Source: Candidatus Woesearchaeota archaeon (lineage in GTDB: Archaea > Nanoarchaeota > Nanoarchaeia > UBA10117 > ARS21). Taken from it: DNA of 5,028 nucleotides. The number at the start of each line of letters is the position of its first letter. Positions within the stretch are counted from its first letter, which is position 1. The DNA is taken from NCBI GenBank assembly GCA_002686215.1, contig NZAU01000061.1:1-5028 (forward strand). The letters are read 5' to 3'. Positions 1 to 3,388 of the stretch are shown here, piece by piece. The notes beneath the pieces are model-generated. The model had not been told where the DNA came from. It saw only the letters and a program-made list of their open reading frames with translations, and ran no database searches. Both the position numbers and the translations under genes were made by a program.

Positions 1-22
1 ATTGATCTATTTCTTCATCCAT
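1..22 (-). CDS. Start of a leftward unknown gene, cut by the window edge
   Basis: Only seven codons are visible (MDEEIDQ), starting at the ATG at 22-20 on the minus strand. The start is proposed because a strong Shine-Dalgarno sequence, GGAGG (27-31 read in reverse), lies four bases upstream, inside the end of the preceding gene at 7-258. The two genes would overlap by 16 bases in different frames, as is common in this window. Nothing can be said about function. The alternative is that GGAGG is coincidental within the Leu-Glu-Glu codons of the upstream gene. Confidence 0.45.
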
Positions 23-258
23 TTTTCCTCCAATTCAATTATCTGTTTATGAATAGAATTAATTACTTCTTGATCTAAGCATTTCATCTCAACGCAGATT
101 TTGTATGCCCTGCGTAATGCTTTCAAATCATCAAGGCTTTTTGCATCCTTGACTTTGTTAAGAAGTAATAATGTTAGTCTTGAAAACATGGAGTCCAATT
201 TTTTACTATTGACCTCCATGATATTTTCAATTTCTATTTCGGTGTGGTGTTTAGACAT
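7..258 (-). CDS. Unknown small phage protein, 83 residues
   Basis: I do not recognise this protein. It is short and charged, with a high predicted helix content: an acidic start (TEIEIENIMEVN), a leucine-rich stretch around residues 28-36 (LTLLLLNK), then alternating charged and hydrophobic residues to a basic end (EEKWMKK). It has no signal peptide, clear membrane segment or enzymatic motif. GAGG lies seven bases upstream of the ATG (266-269 read in reverse), supporting this start. It overlaps the end of the upstream leftward gene (234-380) by 25 bases, so translation may be coupled, and both are probably transcribed from the promoter at 409-437. A role as a small early or host-interaction protein is only a guess. 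Confidence 0.7.
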   Translation of the reverse strand: MSKHHTEIEIENIMEVNSKKLDSMFSRLTLLLLNKVKDAKSLDDLKALRRAYKICVEMKCLDQEVINSIHKQIIELEEKWMKK

Positions 259-380
259 TCCACAACCTCAGATAATAAAGTTTTTTTAGTTATTAATTGA
301 CGCTTCTTCTTAGCGTACTGCTTTCTCAGGTTCTTCATGAACACAGGAAAGTCTTTTGCTTTACCTTTATAAACGATCAT
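234..380 (-). CDS. Unknown basic small protein, 48 residues
   Basis: This short leftward gene encodes MIVYKGKAKDFPVFM... and ends ...LNTTPK. The protein is strongly basic in the middle (residues 16-33, rich in K and R), with a more hydrophobic, acidic tail. I do not recognise a family. It is supported by context: AAAGGAG (387-393 read in reverse) lies six bases before the ATG, and a consensus sigma70 promoter (409-437) sits just upstream with a short leader. A nearby ATG at 396 is out of frame and lies upstream of the ribosome-binding site, so it was not used. The gene overlaps the next leftward gene by 25 bases. The basic patch could contact nucleic acid, which is inference only. Confidence 0.65.
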   Translation of the reverse strand: MIVYKGKAKDFPVFMKNLRKQYAKKKRQLITKKTLLSEVVECLNTTPK

Positions 381-408
381 AATGATCTCCTTTCATACTT
401 CAAGTTGT

Positions 409-437
409 ATTATTACTCGTTTGTTCTATAATGTCAA
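409..437 (-). promoter_or_regulatory. Sigma70-type promoter, leftward
   Basis: Read on the minus strand, TTGACA (437-432) is followed after exactly 17 bases by AATAAT (414-409). The -35 is a perfect match to the bacterial consensus and the -10 differs at one position. Transcription should start near 402, leaving a short leader before the ribosome-binding site of the gene at 234-380. GCTAC directly abuts the -35, and further upstream lies an inverted repeat (GTAGCGA, 11 bases, TCGCTAC, 445-469) that could bind a regulator. Confidence 0.75.
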
Positions 438-493
438 GTAGCTAGTAGCGACCTGAGAAAGATCGCTACCAGCGAAGTAGCTTTACGCTACTT
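438..493. repeat. Cluster of GTAGC/GCTAC inverted repeats
   Basis: Two inverted repeats sit between the promoter at 409-437 and the end of the gene at 483-923. The first is GTAGCGA (445-451) with TCGCTAC (463-469), with 11 bases between. The second is AAGTAGC (475-481) with GCTACTT (487-493), with a 5-base loop that includes the stop codon region of the leftward gene. Another GTAGC lies at 438-442. Neither hairpin is followed by a T-run on either strand, so they are not typical intrinsic terminators. They may be a regulator-binding region for the leftward promoter, or may slow or protect the end of the upstream transcript. Confidence 0.5.
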
Positions 494-923
494 TCTTGAA
501 TTGTGCCAAGAGTTCATCAACCTCTTTAGCTGTAGCTGTTTCTTTAACAGCATCAGGATTCTGAGGTTTAACTCTAGGTTTGTACTCAGTTCCAATTCTG
601 TCCTTGAATACAACCTTAGCTTCATGAATGAACTGTTCGTAAGCAACGATCTGTTCTTGTAGCTTCTTGATGGCTTCTACATCTTTTTGCATAGATGTAT
701 CAGCTACTTCGCTACCATCATAACTTCTTCTTTTTCCTCGAAGTCTAGCCATGATGTCATGCATTAGGTTCATTGCAGAATTGTAACCTATCTCTGAACC
801 TCTTATCAAATTCTCCAAACAACCTTTCTCAGGCGTATAGGTATTTGTGTCAAGGTTCTCCGACAATGCAAATCCTGCAAAGTGATCTGCGATTGTGTTC
901 ACTGCGGTATTAAGTTTCTTCAT
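483..923 (-). CDS. Unknown phage protein, 146 residues, helical
   Basis: The ATG is preceded by a very strong ribosome-binding site, AAAGGAGG (929-936 read in reverse), five bases away, so the start is well supported and high expression is plausible. I do not recognise the family. The N-terminal half (residues 1-60) is mixed, with a segment around 39-60 (LIRGSEIGYNSAMNLMHDIM) likely helical, followed by a basic patch (ARLRGKRR, 59-66). Residues 78-105 form a probable amphipathic or coiled helix. A proline/lysine linker (YKPRVKPQNP, 114-123) leads to a short acidic helix ending QFKKVA. There is no signal peptide or membrane segment. It is followed by the promoter for the next leftward genes, so it is probably its own transcription unit. 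Its own promoter must lie within or beyond the divergent region; only a weak candidate -10 (TTTAAT, 950-945) was seen. Confidence 0.8.
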   Translation of the reverse strand: MKKLNTAVNTIADHFAGFALSENLDTNTYTPEKGCLENLIRGSEIGYNSAMNLMHDIMARLRGKRRSYDGSEVADTSMQKDVEAIKKLQEQIVAYEQFIHEAKVVFKDRIGTEYKPRVKPQNPDAVKETATAKEVDELLAQFKKVA

Positions 924-961
924 TTTATCCTCCTTTGGTTAATGATTAAACTTGCCAACTC

Positions 962-1175
962 GGTGGGAAACCACCACAAAGCTAGGTCAACTGCTAATTT
1001 GGGGTTCGCGAGGAATTGACGAAGTCAAGGGGAAATTAGTAGTTGAAGCCCTCTCCTTGCCTGAGGGCGATCCTAGTCTTTTGGATGGTTTACCTTGGCA
1101 AAGTTTTAATCATCCAAAGGGGGAAAATGTTAGAAACTATCCGCAGTATGAACACCAGCAGATTACTACAGGATA
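962..1175 (+). ncRNA. Candidate structured non-coding RNA (unrecognised class)
   Basis: This stretch has no convincing protein gene but contains a set of compatible helices. (a) GGTGG/CCACC with a GAAA tetraloop (962-975). (b) A closing helix, AAAGCTAGG (978-986) with CCTAG-T-CTTT (1072-1081), one base bulged. (c) A 14-bp arm, TCAACTGCTAATTT (987-1000) with AAATTAGTAGTTGA (1033-1046), starting directly next to the closing helix and containing an inner TTGAC-GAA-GTCAA hairpin (1016-1028). (d) GCCCTC/GAGGGC (1048-1068). (e) TTGGATG (1081-1087) with CATCCAA (1111-1117), extendable to 10 bp if the outer part of (b) opens. (f) TATCC (1138-1142) with GGATA (1171-1175), enclosing AGTA/TACT. Helices b, c and d make a three-way junction. 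The non-Watson-Crick pairs in (c) and in extended (e) are G-U only on the plus strand, which sets the direction. I checked for the core motifs of RNase P, tmRNA, hammerhead and group I/II introns by eye and saw none. The ends and promoter are not defined. Confidence 0.6.
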
Positions 1176-1188
1176 TTGTGGTCATTGT

Positions 1189-1227
1189 CGGTAGCTTGAC
1201 ACAATATACATCTACCGCTATACTACC
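1189..1227. promoter_or_regulatory. Operator-like inverted repeat over the terS promoter
   Basis: CGGTAG (1189-1194) and CTACCG (1212-1217) form a perfect 6-bp inverted repeat separated by 17 bases, bracketing the -35 box and most of the spacer. A further CTACC (1223-1227) overlaps the end of the -10, 11 bases (about one helical turn) after the previous one. A second, imperfect inverted repeat, TTGTGgTCA (1176-1184) with TGACACAA (1197-1204), includes the -35. This arrangement would suit a repressor that blocks the promoter, but no candidate regulator is seen in the window. Confidence 0.4.
1196..1224 (+). promoter_or_regulatory. Sigma70-type promoter for the rightward packaging genes
   Basis: TTGACA (1196-1201) is followed after exactly 17 bases by TATACT (1219-1224), a perfect -35 and a one-mismatch -10. 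Transcription should start near 1231, giving a leader of about 40 bases before the terS ATG at 1271. No terminator is seen between here and the right edge, so it may serve terS, the small genes and terL as one unit. Confidence 0.75.
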
Positions 1228-1245
1228 TGAAAGGTTTTAACAGAA

Positions 1246-1267
1246 TTAGATAGAGGTTAGATAGAGT
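1246..1267 (+). repeat. Tandem 11-base direct repeat in the terS leader
   Basis: TTAGATAGAGG (1246-1256) is followed immediately by TTAGATAGAGT (1257-1267), matching at 10 of 11 positions. The second copy supplies the only weak Shine-Dalgarno-like sequence (TAGAG) ahead of the terS start. The repeat might be a binding site for a regulator of translation or transcription, or TerS itself, or a simple duplication. Confidence 0.5.
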
Positions 1268-1270
1268 TCA

Positions 1271-1669
1271 ATGCCCAAGCTACCAATCATGACAAAGCGG
1301 ACTTCTGAGGAAACGAAGATTAGTGGTAAAGCGAAGTCGCTTGTTGATACACTCGTAGCCACAGGATGTACCATCACAGAAGCATCAAAACTCGCTGGTT
1401 ACAAGGGTAATTCAGCTAGAGTTAGTGCTTCAAGGATGCTACGAAAACCTGAGGTACAAGCGTATATGATGCAGGAGATCAACAGATCGCTTGGGCTGAA
1501 CTCTGCAAAAGCAAGTGCCAAGCTGGTAGCCCTTTCTCAGGGGGCTAAGTCAGAGTATGTTCAGCTCGAAGCTAGTAAAGACATACTTGATCGAGCTGGT
1601 TTCAAAGCCCCTGAGAAACACCAACACCTTGTCGGTGGCGATTTCTCAATCAATATTGATCTAACCTGA
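1271..1669 (+). CDS. terS: Terminase small subunit, 132 residues
   Basis: TerS recognises viral DNA, assembles as a ring and delivers the DNA to the large subunit, stimulating its ATPase and controlling cutting. The family call rests on the N-terminal helix-turn-helix region (about residues 25-66): VDTLVATGCTITEASKLAGY, then a serine/alanine-rich helix (NSARVSASRML) and RKPEVQAYM, a pattern typical of small subunits. A middle helix (71-108) probably mediates oligomerisation, followed by DRAGFKAPEKHQH and an end resembling GGDFSINIDL, the sort of tail expected to contact TerL. The length fits the family. The ATG at 1271 has only a weak TAGAG site; the in-frame ATG at 1289 has none, so the upstream start was kept. 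The gene lies about 1.7 kb upstream of terL instead of next to it. Its codon use is more balanced (CGG, CGA, AGG and AGA for arginine) than the AGA-dominated downstream genes. Confidence 0.8.
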   Translation: MPKLPIMTKRTSEETKISGKAKSLVDTLVATGCTITEASKLAGYKGNSARVSASRMLRKPEVQAYMMQEINRSLGLNSAKASAKLVALSQGAKSEYVQLEASKDILDRAGFKAPEKHQHLVGGDFSINIDLT

Positions 1670-1677
1670 GAAATCAC

Positions 1678-1748
1678 AGGGCTACCGCTTGACAGTGTCA
1701 GTGGGGTTCGAAAAAACGAGGCACTGCTATGGTAAGGGGAGTTGCCCT
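1678..1748 (+). other. Nested inverted-repeat element after terS
   Basis: In the 127-base gap between terS and the next gene, four pairs nest inside one another: AGGGC (1678-1682) with GCCCT (1744-1748), TACC (1683-1686) with GGTA (1731-1734), CAGTG (1699-1703) with CACTG (1722-1726), and TCG/CGA around an A6 loop (1708-1719). An 11-base palindrome, TGACAGTGTCA (1690-1700), lies in its left arm. There is no T-run after it, so it does not look like an intrinsic terminator. The motif GGGGTTCG...CGAGG is shared with the 14-bp arm of the RNA candidate upstream of terS. It could be an RNA element, a TerS/packaging DNA site, or an mRNA processing site. The remaining bases to 1796 are AT-rich with no clear ribosome-binding site. 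Confidence 0.4.
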
Positions 1749-1796
1749 CACAATATAACTCTTTAAGGTTCGATCATTTTGTGTTAAACAAATCAC

Positions 1797-2105
1797 ATGG
1801 CTTACAAAACACCAGCATGGACTAGGAAAGCAGGGAAGAATCCGAAAGGTGGACTCAATGCTAAAGGTCGTGCATCTTATAAAGGTGGTACGCTAAAGCC
1901 CCCTGTTAAGTCAGGAGATAACCCTAGAAGAGCATCTTTCCTTGCTAGAATGGGTAATATGCGTGGCCCTGAATATAAGAATGGTAAGCCAACTAGACTT
2001 CTTTTAAGTTTAAAAGCATGGGGAGCATCCTCAAAGGCAGACGCAAGGAAGAAAGCTAGAAATATATCAATGCGTCTTAAAAAGAAAAAAAAGAAAGGCA
2101 AATAG
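1797..2105 (+). CDS. DUF6321-like basic phage protein, 102 residues
   Basis: The N-terminal two-thirds matches my memory of the DUF6321 family pattern: WTRKAGKNPKGGLNAKGR (8-25), LKPPVKSGDNPRRASFLARM (33-52), then GPEYKNGKPTRLLLSLKAWG (57-76). These glycine, proline and basic residues are spaced as in the family, whose function is unknown. The C-terminus becomes almost pure lysine (LKKKKKKGK). The protein is very basic overall, consistent with nucleic-acid binding, but this is inference. The start is fixed by the conserved WTRK region close to the N-terminus; no Shine-Dalgarno sequence is visible upstream. The stop is two bases before the next gene, and a canonical -1 slippery heptamer lies near the end (2087-2093), in the right frame to fuse the two products. 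Confidence 0.8.
   Translation: MAYKTPAWTRKAGKNPKGGLNAKGRASYKGGTLKPPVKSGDNPRRASFLARMGNMRGPEYKNGKPTRLLLSLKAWGASSKADARKKARNISMRLKKKKKKGK
2087..2093 (+). other. Possible -1 ribosomal frameshift site (A AAA AAG)
   Basis: In the reading frame of the gene at 1797-2105, the lysine codons at the end place A-AAA-AAG exactly in the X-XXY-YYZ register, the same heptamer used in Escherichia coli dnaX. A -1 slip here continues without a stop as GAA AGG CAA ATA GTT into the ATG of the gene at 2108-2230. No strong downstream hairpin was found by eye, and lysine-rich, AT-rich genes contain this heptamer by chance, so use is unproven. Confidence 0.3.
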
Positions 2106-2107
2106 TT

Positions 2108-2230
2108 ATGTATGGTAAAAAGTCCGCAGGTAAAGGTAAGACAATGTTAAAAGGTAAACAAAACAAACTTCCACCTGCATTGAAGAAAAAAATACTTGCT
2201 TCTAAGATGAAGAAAAAGAAGAGTGCCTAA
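2108..2230 (+). CDS. Unknown lysine-rich small protein, 40 residues
   Basis: The product begins MYGKKSAGKGKTMLKGKQNK, continues LPPALKKKILASKMKKKKSA and then stops. Nearly half the residues are lysine. Similar tiny MYGKK...LP..LKKKI proteins are, to my recollection, widespread in marine phage genomes next to structural genes, with no known function. AAAGG (2094-2098) lies nine bases before the ATG, inside the end of the preceding gene, which stops two bases upstream, so translation is probably coupled. It may also be made as a frameshift extension of that gene. A role in binding nucleic acid or as a minor virion component is inference. Confidence 0.65.
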   Translation: MYGKKSAGKGKTMLKGKQNKLPPALKKKILASKMKKKKSA

Positions 2231-2285
2231 ATATTGGGTACGAGTCTGGGTATTAGGAGATACACAACTATTGGAGGAGAATGTT

Positions 2286-2378
2286 TTGACAGAAGAAGAG
2301 TTTAAAAATTTTTCTGCTCCAATAGGTACAAGAGTAACATATGAGGTTTATAATGCAGAGATACACACCAAAAACTGA
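2286..2378 (+). CDS. Possible 30-residue peptide with a TTG start
   Basis: A strong ribosome-binding site, GGAGGA (2273-2278), stands seven bases before TTG at 2286, which opens a frame encoding MTEEEFKNFSAP... and ending YNAEIHTKN. The nearer ATG at 2281 gives only two codons, so it cannot be the product. The peptide is acidic at its start, unlike its lysine-rich neighbours. It fills most of the gap between the genes at 2108-2230 and 2414-2647. I do not recognise it. The alternative is that the site is a leader or translational enhancer without a peptide of its own. Confidence 0.4.
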   Translation: MTEEEFKNFSAPIGTRVTYEVYNAEIHTKN

Positions 2379-2413
2379 CCAAGACAATGGTCGAAACAAC
2401 TCAAGGAGAAACT

Positions 2414-2647
2414 ATGAAGAGTCAAGAGAAATCCGAAAAAGAAGCCCCCAAGAACAAAGCACACTCGAAAATGTTAGAGAGAGGGAAGAAAACAGCGAAA
2501 GCAATACTGGAAGCGGAAGCTAGAGAAAAGCGAGAACGAAGAGCAAGACAAATAAAACAATACGCAGAGATCAAAATGATGAAAGGTCATTCTGAAGAAC
2601 AAGCCTTGAAAATGGCAGAAGAACAGATTACAACAAAAGAATGGTAA
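2414..2647 (+). CDS. Unknown charged, coiled-coil-like protein, 77 residues
   Basis: The protein starts MKSQEKSEKEAPKNKAHSKM and is made almost entirely of K, E, A, R and Q, with a long uninterrupted predicted helix (about residues 20-75) that includes LERGKKTAKAILEAEAREKR and ends AEEQITTKEW. A coiled coil or a DNA/RNA-binding helix would fit. The start at 2414 was chosen because AAGGAG (2403-2408) lies five bases before it. An upstream in-frame ATG at 2387 would add nine residues but has no ribosome-binding site. The end overlaps the next gene by seven bases. I recognise no family, and a scaffold-like role is only a guess. Confidence 0.7.
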   Translation: MKSQEKSEKEAPKNKAHSKMLERGKKTAKAILEAEAREKRERRARQIKQYAEIKMMKGHSEEQALKMAEEQITTKEW

Positions 2648-2796
2648 AAGATTTAACAAAAAAACAAAAGACTACTTTGATGAAACATAAGAAACATCAT
2701 AGCAAAGAACACATGGACTTCATGAAGAAAGAGATGAAGAAAGGTAAATCGTTTACTATTGCTCATAGAATGGCATTAAAAAAAATTGGTAAGTAA
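2641..2796 (+). CDS. Small H/K-rich conserved marine-phage protein, 51 residues
   Basis: The product (MVKDLTKKQKTTLMKHKKHH, then SKEHMDFMKKEMKKGKSFTI, ending AHRMALKKIGK) matches a pattern I recall from many marine phage genomes: LT.kQ..tL.kH..HHskkHm..M.k.M..GksFt.AH..A.kkvGk. Its function is unknown. The histidine pairs (HKKHHSKEH) could bind metal or nucleic acid, which is inference. It starts at an ATG overlapping the last codons of the upstream gene by seven bases and lacks its own Shine-Dalgarno sequence, so translational coupling is likely. The next gene starts two bases after its stop. Confidence 0.75.
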   Translation: MVKDLTKKQKTTLMKHKKHHSKEHMDFMKKEMKKGKSFTIAHRMALKKIGK

Positions 2797-2798
2797 CC

Positions 2799-3197
2799 AT
2801 GAGTAAAACTGCAACAAAAACAAAACCATCATTATGGAAAAGAATTGTTGCTAGAGTAAAAGCACAAGCATCACATGGAACTGCGGCTGGACAATGGTCA
2901 GGAAGAAAAGCCCAAGCGGCAGTAAAGGCTTATAAGAAAGCAGGTGGTGGTTATAGAGGTGGTGGTAAATCTAAAACATCATTAGCTAAATGGTCTAAGC
3001 AAAAATGGAGAACTAAGTCAGGTAAACCATCTTCTAAGACAGGAGAAAGATATTTACCAGCAAAAGCAATTAAATCTTTATCTGCAAGAGAATATGCTCG
3101 TACTACTGCTAAGAAAAGAAAAGACAAAGCATCAGGTAAACAATTTAGTAAACAACCAAAGTCAATAGCAAGAAAAGTAAAAAGATATAGAACATGA
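2799..3197 (+). CDS. DUF5872-like very basic phage protein, 132 residues
   Basis: The central region fits the DUF5872 pattern as I remember it: GQWSGRKAQAAVKAYKKAGG (31-50) followed by GYRGGGKSKTSLAKW (51-65), then KWRTKSGKPSSKTGERYLPA (69-88), KAIKSLSAREYARTT (89-103) and KQFSKQPKSIARK (114-126). The function of the family is not known to me. The strong positive charge, the glycine-rich loop and conserved W/Y residues suggest contact with DNA or RNA, but no catalytic motif is visible. The N-terminus (TKPSLWKRIVARVK) is a likely amphipathic helix. There is no clear ribosome-binding site; the ATG comes two bases after the preceding stop, and the end overlaps the following gene as ATGA, so the whole set is translated as a coupled series. 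Confidence 0.8.
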   Translation: MSKTATKTKPSLWKRIVARVKAQASHGTAAGQWSGRKAQAAVKAYKKAGGGYRGGGKSKTSLAKWSKQKWRTKSGKPSSKTGERYLPAKAIKSLSAREYARTTAKKRKDKASGKQFSKQPKSIARKVKRYRT

Positions 3198-3388
3198 CAA
3201 TCTATAGTCAAATACCTTTGAGAGATTTACAAAGGTTAAGAATAGTAGTTAAGAATAATCATATGAAACATTATCCAGCAGATAAGGTAACAGACAAAGA
3301 AGCGGATAGAATCATTGAATCTATATCTCCACATACAAGAGAAAAGTTAATCAAGTTAGCGGTAGATTATGGGATCACTGAATTATAA
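3194..3388 (+). CDS. Unknown protein upstream of terL, 64 residues
   Basis: This small, mostly helical protein has the pattern LRDLQRLRIVVKNNHMKHYP, then DKVTDKEADRIIESISPHTR and EKLIKLAVDYG. Small proteins with a T.kEADriIe.i.P.t.ekli motif are, from memory, often found just before terL in marine phages; no function is established. It starts by an ATGA overlap with the preceding gene and ends 20 bases inside terL, so expression is tightly linked to packaging genes. A terminase accessory role is a reasonable inference from position only. Confidence 0.75.
   Translation: MTIYSQIPLRDLQRLRIVVKNNHMKHYPADKVTDKEADRIIESISPHTREKLIKLAVDYGITEL

Noticed and set aside
101..289. Plus-strand frame opposite the leftward gene at 7-258
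   Set aside because: It is antisense to two overlapping leftward genes that have clear ribosome-binding sites and a promoter.
438..493. Intrinsic terminator for the leftward 146-residue gene
   Set aside because: Both hairpins lack a following T-run on the relevant strand.
952..1194. Open plus-strand frame of 80 codons with a TTG start over the RNA candidate
   Set aside because: There is no ribosome-binding site, the protein is unrecognised, and the stretch is instead explained by dense base pairing with strand-specific G-U pairs. It cannot be fully excluded without homologues.
1043..1240. Second overlapping plus-strand frame of 65 codons
   Set aside because: It begins within a helix of the RNA candidate, has no ribosome-binding site and runs through the terS promoter.
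1689..1694. TTGACA as a third promoter
   Set aside because: No -10-like sequence stands 16-18 bases downstream; that position is an A-run followed by CGAGG. The TTGACA is part of a palindrome within the nested hairpin.
1703..1721. GGGGTTCGAAA as the T-arm of a tRNA
   Set aside because: The flanking bases do not supply an acceptor stem, anticodon arm or D-arm in the right places.
2341..2523. 60-codon plus-strand frame beginning MRFIMQRY
   Set aside because: Most of it is the alternative frame of the better-supported gene at 2414-2647 and gives a low-complexity E/R/S/N-rich product.
2951..3211. Leftward frame opposite the DUF5872-like gene, and similar leftward frames at 1877-2101 and 2474-2659
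   Set aside because: They are antisense shadows of lysine-rich genes, which give phenylalanine/leucine-rich products, and have no ribosome-binding sites of their own.
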